DNA from: Tieghemiomyces parasiticus | Lineage: Eukaryota > Kickxellomycota > Dimargaritomycetes > Dimargaritales > Dimargaritaceae | Reading direction: 5' to 3' | Assembly: GCA_027575765.1 (NCBI GenBank) | Contig: JANBPT010000910.1 | Location: 1-19,320 of the forward strand | Length of the DNA stretch: 19,320 nt | Part shown: positions 7,632 through 16,871 of the stretch, piece by piece | Layout: each line of letters starts with the position of its first letter | How positions within the stretch are numbered: position 1 is the stretch's first letter | Program-made: the position numbers and the translations under genes | The notes under the pieces: model-generated | Seen by the model: only the letters and a program-made list of their open reading frames with translations | The model's database searches: none | Told to the model about the DNA's origin: nothing

Positions 7632-9626
7632 TTACAGAAAGGTCACGTCGACGGTGATATCGGTGATACCGCTATTGATGGCACCGACGATCTGGTTGAA
7701 GAGACCGGTCAAGACATTAACCACGGCGGAGTCGAGGTTAGCGCTGTGAATGAGGCCCATGATGGTGCTGATGGGGGTGGCAGCGAGGTCGGCCTGGCTA
7801 ATGTCGAGGTGGACGATGATCTTGGAGGCATCGTTCTGGTGAGCGGTCACGATCTGGCTGAGCAGCTCGTTGAACGAGTCGGCGGTGGAGGAGGAGGTCG
7901 AGCCACCAATGGTCTGAGTGATGACGGTGGCGGCCGGGGTGTTGTTGTTGTTGCTGCTGTTAATGGTGATCACCTCGTTGGTAGTAGTCACGGCCGGGAC
8001 GGCGGGAGCGACAGCGACCTGGAGGCCATTGGTGGAACCACTAGGGGACCAACCGGCAGCGTAGACGGGCTCGTGGCTGGCCAGCTTAGCCTGGATCGAC
8101 TCCTGGACGACACGGAGCTGGGCGTTAAGGGCCTGCATCTTGTCCGCGGTCAAACCGTTCATCTTGGCCCACGTGGGATCGGGCTGGATCATGGGAAGGT
8201 TGTTGTTCACCGGGGCACTGTACTTGGGGTAAGTAGTACAGGTGTCGGGCGTGCTAGTCGGGACAGGGGCATCGCGGCCGGTCTCGACACCAGTGGGCAC
8301 GGTCGAGTTGTTGGACATCGAGGCCGTGGGGGTAACATCGTAGATCAGGGACGAAGAAGTGATCACATAGGAGGCGGAGTCAGAGCCGGTAGCGGACACC
8401 GAAGCAGAAGCAGAGTCAGAGCCAGTAGCGGAGACCGAGACAGAGTCAGAGCCGGTAGCGGAGACTGAGGCAGAGTCAGAGCCGGTAGCGGAGACCGAGG
8501 CAGAGTCAGAGCCGGTAGCGGAGACCGAGGCAGAGTCAGAGCCGGTAGCGGAGACCGAGACAGAGTCAGAGCCAGTAGCGGAGACCGAGGCAGAAGTGGA
8601 TTCAGAGCCGGTGGCGGAAGCAGTGGTGGTAGCGATACCGGTGGAGGTCAGAATCGAGTCCGAAGCCGAGGTAGTGATAGACACAGTAGCGGAAACGGAC
8701 TCCGAGGTGGTGGCCGAGCCCATGGAGGACGACGTGTTGTTGTTGTTGGTGTTGTCACCCATACCAGCCTGGTTGGGGAGGTAGTAGTCGTAGCAGTACT
8801 GGGTGTAGTCCATCACAGAGCTCACGGGCACGTTGTAGTATGGAATCATAGCGTTGAGGTCCGGGTAGCTCTTGAATTCCTTGTCCTCAGCCTTCTGGAA
8901 GCTGACCCACAGGTATTCAATGTAGGAGTGCGTGAAGAAGAAAAGCACATCGAACGGCGAGTACATGTTGGACATGGTACCGGGGGTGGTGCCAATGTTG
9001 TGCATCTGGCCGTGGATGCCGTACTCGATGCTTTGACGCATCTTGGCAAAGTCACCGTTGGTCCGGATCATGCCAGCCACCTCTTCCTGATTCCATAGGC
9101 GCTGGGTGACGGGGGCGGTGGGGCTGAATCCACGGCGGACACAGTCGGTCTTGTCGGGGTAGGTGGCCTTCCAGCTGCTGAAGGGGCCGTTGGGGACGCA
9201 CCCGGCCGTACCGTCGGTTTCCAACTGGGACTGGCCAATGATCTGCCAGATGGCGCTGGTGAAGGGCGCGTAGGCGTCGTAGGGGGCATTCCAGTACGGC
9301 ATGGTAAGGGCGGGCTTGATGGTGCGCAGGGCGTCCTCGAGCTCCAGCGTGAACAGACGATGGTACGGCAGGAACATGTCGTGGTCGTGTGTGGGCTGGT
9401 GGTATTTGGCGTGACGGAGAGCAAAATCGTCCCACATGGTAACGGACGGGTCGGCCTTGGACGGGCGGTTCTTTAGCTCCAGCATGGCGTCGATTAAATC
9501 TGTGACCTCCTGCTGGGACAGGTCGTGGATTTCCTTGCGGTAGCGGATGCTGGCGCAGCTGTTGTTGGCCAGGGCGACGGAAAACACCGAGGCGGCGGCG
9601 ATGAAAAAGACGGAGCTGACCTTCAT
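7632..9626 (-). CDS. secreted tyrosinase (type-3 copper oxidase) with repeat-bearing C-terminal half
   Basis: Binuclear copper enzyme expected to oxidise phenols to o-quinones, typically for melanin. Residues 1-20 are a signal peptide, probably cut after ALA. CuA ligands are best assigned as H72, H80 and H89 in the HDHDMFLPYHR block (H76 and H82 are extra His). CuB ligands are H205 and H209 (HGQMH) and H233 in FFFTHSYIEYLW; the usual DP before this block is DV and the usual HH is TH. C143 and C162 may form a disulfide. The catalytic part ends near residue 281 (CYDYY). It is followed by Asn/Ser/Thr-rich sequence, seven TGSDS decapeptide repeats (351-417), a tyrosinase-like helical block near 465-520 (WAKMNGL), a second Asn/Ser/Thr linker, and an unrecognised region at 583-664. 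The gene is intronless. An in-frame stop at 9675-9677 fixes the start at 9626. The C-terminal residues do not look like a GPI signal, so it is probably soluble or wall-associated. Confidence 0.93.
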   Translation of the reverse strand: MKVSSVFFIAAASVFSVALANNSCASIRYRKEIHDLSQQEVTDLIDAMLELKNRPSKADPSVTMWDDFALRHAKYHQPTHDHDMFLPYHRLFTLELEDALRTIKPALTMPYWNAPYDAYAPFTSAIWQIIGQSQLETDGTAGCVPNGPFSSWKATYPDKTDCVRRGFSPTAPVTQRLWNQEEVAGMIRTNGDFAKMRQSIEYGIHGQMHNIGTTPGTMSNMYSPFDVLFFFTHSYIEYLWVSFQKAEDKEFKSYPDLNAMIPYYNVPVSSVMDYTQYCYDYYLPNQAGMGDNTNNNNTSSSMGSATTSESVSATVSITTSASDSILTSTGIATTTASATGSESTSASVSATGSDSVSVSATGSDSASVSATGSDSASVSATGSDSASVSATGSDSVSVSATGSDSASASVSATGSDSASYVITSSSLIYDVTPTASMSNNSTVPTGVETGRDAPVPTSTPDTCTTYPKYSAPVNNNLPMIQPDPTWAKMNGLTADKMQALNAQLRVVQESIQAKLASHEPVYAAGWSPSGSTNGLQVAVAPAVPAVTTTNEVITINSSNNNNTPAATVITQTIGGSTSSSTADSFNELLSQIVTAHQNDASKIIVHLDISQADLAATPISTIMGLIHSANLDSAVVNVLTGLFNQIVGAINSGITDITVDVTFL
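8380..8616 (-). repeat. 30-bp tandem repeat array inside the tyrosinase gene
   Basis: Seven units begin at 8380, 8416, 8446, 8476, 8506, 8536 and 8566. The first is 36 bp, the rest 30 bp; a degenerate eighth unit follows near 8602. They encode a decapeptide of the form SVSATGSDSA (Ala/Val at the last place). Units differ at only a few bases, which points to recent or ongoing copy-number change. Unit lengths are multiples of three, so the frame is kept. Confidence 0.95.
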
Positions 9627-10097
9627 ATTGGGCAGGTGTATAACGAGGAGTGGAATATGGTTTGGGAGGAGAGTTTAAAGTAAGCTGACGCTATCAAAGT
9701 CGTCGGAAATTAATGGGTAAAATTGGTTACAAGGAAGCGAGGAAGGTATGACGGTACAGACTGCAAGCGCCAGCGTTGGACAGTACGTCGTAATACACAC
9801 GCAGGGGAGGAGTGTGGGTGGTTAAAGTGGATTAATACGCAGGGAAATGCGGATACTTAAATAGTGGTGAAACCCCAAGGAGGTCGGAGGGTCGAAGGAA
9901 TTCGAAAGCGAGGTGATTGGTTCGGGGGCACTAAGAAAGGGGCATGAGAAAGAAGTCGGTGGAGAGCGGCGGGTAAAACTATTAAGCGTCAAGGTATTAC
10001 GGAATGCTAACGATAAAGGTGCACTGGTACGTGGCGATAGGCGGTGGCTGGCTATAAAAAAAGGGGGGACCATAAGGCTGTGGCGGCTGATGGTCGG

Positions 10098-10105
10098 TTT
10101 ATATA
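10098..10105 (-). promoter_or_regulatory. TATA-like element TATATAAA
   Basis: Minus-strand TATATAAA, about 470 nt upstream of the tyrosinase start and facing it. A start site about 30 nt downstream would give a long leader. A plus-strand TATAAAAA at 10053 faces the other way, so assignment is unclear. Confidence 0.25.
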
Positions 10106-12960
10106 GACCAGGAAGGATTGGCAGAGTTGGCGGTTGGGTCAGGGGAAAGGACGAGGCGAAGGACTGGGCGATGATGGGCCCTCTGTTTGGGTGGATAATG
10201 AAGGGGAGAAAGGTCGACACCTGGAATAGCGCAGGCCAAAATGCAACACCTGCCGCGCCTCCTCCTCTCCCCGTTCTCTCCCCTCCCCTTCACCAGCCGG
10301 AAGATATGGAGGCCCCGAGCCAGCGCCCAGCCTGGACGGAGGTGGGAATGGGTACCCAGCCACCAGGCTTCAAAGGGGAGGGGAGGTTGGCCTGTCTGCT
10401 CTGAAGGGCTCCGTCTGATCCGCACGCCGCCAGTGCACCCGCGGTAGCGTGACAAGGAGCATAGTAGCGAGGATGAAGGCAGAGGAGGGAGTGGGCTGAG
10501 AGATGTGGGGTGGGATCCACATAACTTGAGCAGGTAGTGCAATTGGAGAGGAATGAGGAGGGGGAAGGCGGACGGCGATGCGTGAAAGAGGAGTGGTGGA
10601 AGGGAAGGACCCGACACTATGATTAGCGGCTGACTTCTACTGATCTGCACTCCGCACGCTGTTGATTCCTCCTCTCCTGGTCGGTTGCCGTTCCGTCCAA
10701 TGGTTCGTTCATGACTCCGCCCGGCCAATGTATATCACCAGGCCGTTCAGCCGAATAGATACTCCCTAGCCCCAGCCTGTCGTTGGGATGCAAGTCATGG
10801 TCGATTGTAGCCTTACTATCCAACCATGGACTTTGAGGACCCCGCGTCCAATCGCCTACATGATCCTTGACGGACTACTTACTCCTTTAGGTCAGGCCGT
10901 TGCGATTGTCCATCGCTCCTACCTGGTTGAAAAGCACGATGCGTTGCTCCCCAAGTAGGCCTGGGTAGCCTGCACCTATACCCAGGTACTCCAGGTCACT
11001 CCAGACTGTGCTGCCACTTGCCCCCCTCCCGCCCGGCTCCCTATTAGTAAGGAGCGTCGCTGCTACCTTCCAGGATAGACTGGCACCGTCCGTGGCAAGT
11101 GCTATGCTCCTCATCTTCCACATATGGATAACGTGTGAAATTGGTGGGAAATACAGGTCACACAAAACTGCGCTCGCTACTGTGATGGGTCCGATAAATA
11201 TAGAATTTGGCAAGCGGGCTGGGTTGTAAAACATAGGGAGGGGTAAGTCCAATGGGAGAAAATGACGGTGGCTGCATTTGAATTATCCTGGGCCTTGCAT
11301 TATCCCCCTTGGCCAATAGGCCTCAAGGCTTCATTGCCTTTTTAGGACACCTTAAGCGGAACTAGGGTTGAAAGCAAGGAGACTGGTTGTGGTTGCAGCG
11401 CGGCGTGTCGATCCGTTTTCCATCGTTCTCCCTCCGGTACATTGCGGATGTTATTCTTATTATAAAGCCTGCACTGGGGGGGGACGGGCCAGAGGGTGAA
11501 ACTTTTTCCTATTCGTGCTGCTGCTTGGCTGGCTCATCTTAGAGCCGCTCGCGCTACGTAATCCACATCTATTAATACCTCATACCGGTCCGGATGGAGC
11601 GGTTCGGGTTTCGCCGTTGCAACCAGCAGGAGGGTGCTATGGGAGGGGTAAGGCCAGGCGAGAGTAGTGTGCTGCCCCATCGTGGGCTAAGTGTGAAGAC
11701 CTGCCGGCAGGGTAGTTGGGTTGGCGGTTCAAAAAGCGCCGATTGGGTTAAGGAGCTAATTGACCTTGATGGGAAGGAGTTACCGGGTTGGGTTCTGTTG
11801 AGGGCGAGGACGGGAGACTGGCCTCTTGGCGAAACGTCGGCCCCGGTCGTTATTAATTACCGAGCCTTTACGTCTTCCGCCAGGGTACCTTTCGCTAGGG
11901 CGACCGAATCAGCGATAGCCAAACCTTCGGGCCACCCAGCGATCTCTGGACTAATGGCCGTCTGGGTAGTAACGGGCACGACTCCTGACGATGGTTAGCG
12001 CATATGATCTAACATGTAACTAGGTACGATTTCATAGTCCCTGCTGCATCTATTCGGCAATTATTATAATTGTCGATTGGGTGGAAGGTCTATCGCTTTG
12101 TGATGTACAATAGGCGATTGGCTCCTTCGGCGCATAGTAATCAATGGGCAGAGGCAGTGAAGGAAAGAGTGGAGGTCCAACCCTGAGGATTGGTCAGTCA
12201 ACGTTGGATGCACCGTCCTACAACTCGTCGGGTGGTGGGGGGCTTTCGGAGTCACGGATCGTACGGCAGCTAGAATATGGAGTGGGGAGTATGTAGGGTT
12301 GGTTTTGTTGAGGGATAACTGGGCGATTCAGCCTAGTCAATGTAATTGCCGTCGGGTATTAACGCGTTACCAAGCTTTCTTTCTAATGGGCCTGGGAATC
12401 CGCTGTTGAGGTAGGATAGGTGTGGTATACAGACATTAAGACGCAATGGGCCTGAGTCTGTTCATCCCTATTCGACCACCTACCCCAGTGCCTACGTCGC
12501 TAAGGCACCTCGCTTCCGTTCATTGAAGTTGATGAGGAAGGGACCGGAGAATAACCACAGCTACAGGAGAGGGGGATCCTCGGCTGCGCTATTCTTATCC
12601 ATGCTCAATGTTGCCTGAATGGCGGTGTGTTCGCTATCCCGATACCACGGAACAATAACGAGTGCCGAGGGGCTCACTATCCGCTATATTAATAGGTATT
12701 CATATGATTAACCCCGGTCCTGCAGAAGAAGGGTGGGAGGGGGAGGTGGCAGGGTAAGAAATACAGCTCTCGCCTCGGTTAGTATTAAGGGTCACTGCCC
12801 ACGGCCTTAGGTGAGCAGGCAGACGGACACACGGGCTGGTCAGGTATCGGGTAATTATTTAGATCATGTCTGTCATGACGCTCTGGGTTCCCCTAGCTGA
12901 ATTACACGCTGGGGGATAGTCGGTTAGCCATGAGTGACTCAAATAGATGTGCCCGTGTTG

Positions 12961-12968
12961 GTCACGTG
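12961..12968 (+). promoter_or_regulatory. E-box GTCACGTG upstream of CENP-I
   Basis: Matches RTCACRTG, the Cbf1/bHLH site, about 285 nt before the preferred CENP-I start. A CCAAT at 13040-13044 follows. Their presence supports reading 12947-13252 as promoter and leader rather than as an N-terminal extension. Binding is inferred. Confidence 0.35.
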
Positions 12969-13252
12969 TAATCGAACAGCTGCACATCAGCCTCGGCTCC
13001 CAGATGGGACCAGGCGTTGGTGACCTGTCAACTACAGGGCCAATCCAAGCCCCGTCTGTTTACGTTTTCAAAGGGGAGCGGGTAAGGGGACTTACAAGTC
13101 AGTTCAGCCCCTTCCCTTCGCCTCATGTTATGCTCTTGACCACATGCTTGTACCGCTGCCCCAACAACCTCCGACTCGACCCACATTCCGTCTCATTCTC
13201 TAAAACCTGTCGTTCGCCTAACCTGTCAGTGCCAGGCCTCTACCCGTTTCTT

Positions 13253-15451
13253 ATGATGAATGCGGACGACCCGCAAGACCCACCTTTGGACCGCGACGAC
13301 GCTGCGGAGAGACTCGCGGGCCTAGTCCAGCAGCTATGCTCTGCACCACTCCATGGACGTGGCACTCTCATTCCAGAGCTCGAAACGTACGAAACCCTGG
13401 CTCGCCAGGTCGGTCTCACCGGGTCGCAAATCCTGGCCATCCTGGACCTGGCACTGGCCCCCGAATCCCCGCTCTACCAGGCCAAAGTACTGATGGCTCA
13501 CCTGTACCCGCGTGCCACGGTGCCCCATATCGCTGTCTGCCATATTCTGGGCCACCTAGCGCGCGTCCGGGCCTACGACTGCCAGAAACTCCTACTCCGC
13601 TGGGTCGCGCTCATTTGGGACTGGCTGGACGACATTGAGCCGCTCCGCCGGCTGTACGGCGTCTTCTTTCACTACCTATCCTACGAGAGTTTCCGCGCGC
13701 CTATGGTCCGCATCCTCGTGCGGTTGACCACCCGGGCCTCGGTGAAGCCCTTCCGCGTCCGCCAGCTGTTGGTTCTCTTGGCCCGGACTGGCCCCGACCT
13801 CGATTTGCTGGAGCTGGCCCGCGTGTACAAGATCTACTCGCCTACCGTTATCCAGGGACTCCAGGCCGCCACGGGTCAGATCGGCCGCTCACCTGCCAGT
13901 AACTTGCGCTGGCAGGACACCGTGGCCCACATCCAAGCCCGGTGGGCAACCGAACCAGGGGAAGCAGCGCCAAGTTCGACGGGAAAAGTCGACCGCGGCA
14001 CGGTCACCCACCGCAACCGGAAGGAGTCGGCGGGCCTGCCCCCGGTCACCCACTACTATACCCACTTACACGGCCAGCAGCGTCTCCCGGACCCGCGTGG
14101 GACGCCCCAACTGGAGATGGTACGCTCGTTTGACGAGTTCACTCGCCTCATTGACTGCGTCGAACTACCCGATCGGCTGATGGCCATCTGGCGGAACCCA
14201 TACCTACACCACCTTTTGGCATGCACCCCAGATCCGACCCTGGCAGCGCGCGTGGACCGGTGGGTCGACCAGTACCTCACGGATCTGACCCAACAGCGTA
14301 GTACGCGTTTCGGCCACGCCACCGAACTGACCAGTGTCCTGACCGGTCTCCTACAGCTAAGCCGCGTGACCCGCTTTCTCCTTCCAGCTGTGGACCGGTT
14401 CCTGGTGGCCTTTTTACGCACTTGGAACGGCCAGGACCACGCCGAGACCATCCTGGAGCTGCTCACCTTCAAATCACCGTGCGCCTACGAGGAACTCTAT
14501 GTGTGGTTCCTCAAGCCTCTGCACCGACTGTTCCGTACGGCCGGGGCGACCGAACGATGTCGGTTGCTGACGACGCACACGCAGCTGGTGGCCGGGTGGC
14601 TAACCCATTGGGCGGCCTCGCCGGGATCTAACTCGGCCACTGTGGACACCGCCCGGTCCACTCTAGAACTCATGCGGCATACCGACCGTCTGGCCGTCAC
14701 TGCCTTACTCGCCCACCTGGACGACTCGCGGGTCCAGTCGACCGTTCTGGACTTTTATCACCTCCTCACCGTCGCTCGGCGCAAGTACCAATTCCCTTAC
14801 CTCTACCTACCTTTCCACCGTACGTTCCACTTGCTTATCCTGGGGACCGGGGTAGCTTCGACCGTGGCAGGGGCGCTCGACGTGGTGGCCGGCTGCCGTC
14901 AGGCTTTGGATGTGATCGAAGGGGAACCCGGTGCGGCCGCGAACCTTCCCGCCGCTTACCAAGCCCTCGGTCTCCCATTGGACCACGTGGCTCATTTCAA
15001 TGCCCTTCTCTTCGACGTCTGTCACTGTCTCTGGACTCAGCAGGCCTTTCGTACCGTCGGACGGGATCCGGCCGTCATCGACGATGGGCCATTTGGCCTG
15101 ACCCCAAACTTCCTCGAGGCGCTGCGCCGACAGGTGGGTACGAGCCACTTAAAGCCGGCGGTCAGCATATTCAACCATCCGGCGTTCGCCACCTACCGCG
15201 ACCAATTCGTCCGCCGTTGCCTGTCCCAAGGTACCGCCCAACCCTCTGTGACAGGACCTGGCTATTCCGGGGGGGCCCTTACCTCGGAATCTTTCGAACT
15301 CATCCGTCAGGACCTGTCGCCCGCCCACCGTCAGTTTAAGGAGCTTCGGCAGGCCTACCTCCAGTTTCTGGTCGACCAGGGGTTCGCTGGCGTCCGGCGC
15401 TTCCTGCAGATAGGTATGCCCGGTACAAGTAAACGTGTGGACCGGATATGA
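13253..15451 (+). CDS. inner kinetochore protein CENP-I (Mis6/Ctf3 family)
   Basis: Subunit of the constitutive centromere-associated network, partner of CENP-H/K, acting in CENP-A chromatin and kinetochore assembly. With the start at 13253 the protein is 732 residues, close to the family (human 756). Recognition rests on the conserved N-terminal block: LRRLYGVFFHYLSYES (about residues 131-146), VKPFRVRQLL (164-173) and ARVYKIYSP (189-197), in the order and spacing of CENP-I. The rest is mostly helical, consistent with HEAT-like repeats. A charged, Gly/Ser/Pro-containing insert lies at about residues 230-275. The frame is open back to 12947, but the extra 102 residues have no CENP-I character and cover promoter-like motifs, so the first of two adjacent ATGs (13253, 13256) is preferred; a short 5' intron is possible. 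No intron is evident in the body. A poly(A) signal lies 25 nt past the stop. Confidence 0.85.
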   Translation: MMNADDPQDPPLDRDDAAERLAGLVQQLCSAPLHGRGTLIPELETYETLARQVGLTGSQILAILDLALAPESPLYQAKVLMAHLYPRATVPHIAVCHILGHLARVRAYDCQKLLLRWVALIWDWLDDIEPLRRLYGVFFHYLSYESFRAPMVRILVRLTTRASVKPFRVRQLLVLLARTGPDLDLLELARVYKIYSPTVIQGLQAATGQIGRSPASNLRWQDTVAHIQARWATEPGEAAPSSTGKVDRGTVTHRNRKESAGLPPVTHYYTHLHGQQRLPDPRGTPQLEMVRSFDEFTRLIDCVELPDRLMAIWRNPYLHHLLACTPDPTLAARVDRWVDQYLTDLTQQRSTRFGHATELTSVLTGLLQLSRVTRFLLPAVDRFLVAFLRTWNGQDHAETILELLTFKSPCAYEELYVWFLKPLHRLFRTAGATERCRLLTTHTQLVAGWLTHWAASPGSNSATVDTARSTLELMRHTDRLAVTALLAHLDDSRVQSTVLDFYHLLTVARRKYQFPYLYLPFHRTFHLLILGTGVASTVAGALDVVAGCRQALDVIEGEPGAAANLPAAYQALGLPLDHVAHFNALLFDVCHCLWTQQAFRTVGRDPAVIDDGPFGLTPNFLEALRRQVGTSHLKPAVSIFNHPAFATYRDQFVRRCLSQGTAQPSVTGPGYSGGALTSESFELIRQDLSPAHRQFKELRQAYLQFLVDQGFAGVRRFLQIGMPGTSKRVDRI

Positions 15452-15475
15452 GCCGAGGGCAATGCAGGGTGTGTA

Positions 15476-15481
15476 AATAAA
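15476..15481 (+). terminator. poly(A) signal of CENP-I
   Basis: AATAAA begins 25 nt after the CENP-I stop codon and is followed by an A-rich tract, a normal layout for a fungal 3' end. Confidence 0.6.
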
Positions 15482-16871
15482 GCCAAAAAAATAATATCAA
15501 TCTACTGTACAACGAGAGAGGGGGAGTTAGATCCAACGATTTACTGTACGGCTATAATGTATGATGGCCTGCTGTTATTTACTAGAATCCGTAGTTGTAG
15601 CCCAATAGCAGCCAGACCAACCGGCTCTGTTCACAATGCAGGACCAGTGTTGTAATAATCCAAGCTGGTCGCTGTAGGCAGTGGATTATCTGGTCATCGG
15701 TATCGGGTCAAGGCCTGACAGCGTTGCTCGATGATCGGCACCCGTTTTTAGAGTCGTTTGTATATCCCCCTCCCAACCATTAACATGACGCAGCCCTGGT
15801 TAAAAAATCGGTTCAAAAATCAATCATCACTGCCGTTATCTTTCCCAATAATTATCATCATATAAACCCGAGGTCATGGTGGAACCCCATAGGCCCTGTC
15901 AATGTCACACGGGTGCGGTATGCCAATTTTTATTCTACTTACCGGAGACGACGGGGAAGTGAACCTGGAACCTACTTTGTGTGGCATCCCAAATACCTTA
16001 GTGATAAACACAAATTGCCACGGATACTGTTTAGCGGCTATTCTATCGGAAACGCTTCACGGCATAGGGTTTACTTGGCACCATCCGCTGGACCCTTGGG
16101 ATGGGGTGTAGAACCACATCCGATAATATTATTGCATAAGTTAGCAGGTCCTCTCCTCGCACATACCGTAATGAAATCGTCTACTCAACCTAGAGCTTTC
16201 AGTCTACGTGCAAGGAGCCCTTAGACGGATAGGAGGATAAAGCTGCAGTATCTTTCTGCACCAGCCTGGCGACGCCATCTATAACCGCCCCCCGTCGTGT
16301 GGCGCGGATCGGACAAAATCGAATAACGACTTTGGACCAGCTTGGCGGCACGCAAGCTGGATGGCATGTCGATGGTTACGACCTGGCCCGGGGAACATTA
16401 CTTGCCTAGTATGATTTGCTATCTAGAGTATATTTCAGCAACCCGTTAAGCCTTTAGGGGGAAGGGGGCGCTAGGCAGCTGAGGGCAGCCAGGCCTTGGT
16501 AGGTACCGACTGGACTGGCAATGCAATCCATGCGCAGGATCGGGTTCATTGTGACCCAAGCAGTCGTTTTGAAATAACAAAGCAGGTGGTGAAAACTCGG
16601 CAGTATATGCCTAGACCTCACCGTAAACCGGCCCAGCCTTTTGGGATAGTAGGTGACCAAGTCGACCGGCCAAGCTTTACGGTACGACCAATAAAACCCT
16701 GAGTTGGTAAGGTGACCAGTTGTGTAAGGAGGTACGGGTGGTGGTGGGATGGCAGTAAGTGTGCCACTGTAACCCGTGTATCGACCGTTCTATTCCGTCT
16801 CTCCAACCCGCCGCATTCCTTTAGTCTCCTAGTAATGCACAGTAACACAGGCAGCCGATCAGCGTTGTCCC
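15482..16871. other. spacer between CENP-I and the ALKBH7-like gene
   Basis: No supported gene. The overlapping 69- and 103-codon ORFs at 15902-16224 do not resemble proteins. A perfect 8-bp inverted repeat with an 8-nt loop lies at 16337-16360, and a CCAAT at 16688-16692 about 180 bp upstream of the next gene may be part of its promoter. Confidence 0.55.

Larger units (their letters stand above)
9627..13252. other. long gene-poor region between tyrosinase and CENP-I
   Basis: About 3.6 kb with no reading frame that looks like a protein; ORFs of 120-210 codons here are G/C-skewed or low-complexity and overlap each other on both strands. It should hold the tyrosinase promoter (minus strand) and the CENP-I promoter (plus strand). 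Visible elements are a minus-strand TATATAAA at 10098-10105, a plus-strand TATAAAAA at 10053-10062, a minus-strand CCAAT near 9914, CACGTG at 12963-12968 and CCAAT at 13040-13044. No transposon ends, tRNA or long repeat were recognised. Confidence 0.5.

Noticed and set aside
7746..8468. 240-codon plus-strand frame inside the tyrosinase gene
   Set aside because: Gly/Val/Asp-rich antisense reading of the tyrosinase C-terminal half, created by its repeats and codon bias.
8380..8616. Regular direct repeats as a possible CRISPR array
   Set aside because: Units are contiguous, with no unique spacers, and they encode an in-frame decapeptide in a eukaryotic gene.
9913..10728. Plus-strand 163-codon and minus-strand 209-codon overlapping ORFs
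   Set aside because: Both read as purine- or pyrimidine-skewed low-complexity sequence with no domain, and neither has supporting splice or 3' signals.
16337..16360. Perfect 8-bp inverted repeat with 8-nt loop
   Set aside because: A stem of this size is expected by chance in a window this long, and it has no poly-T tail or nearby gene end to suggest a function.
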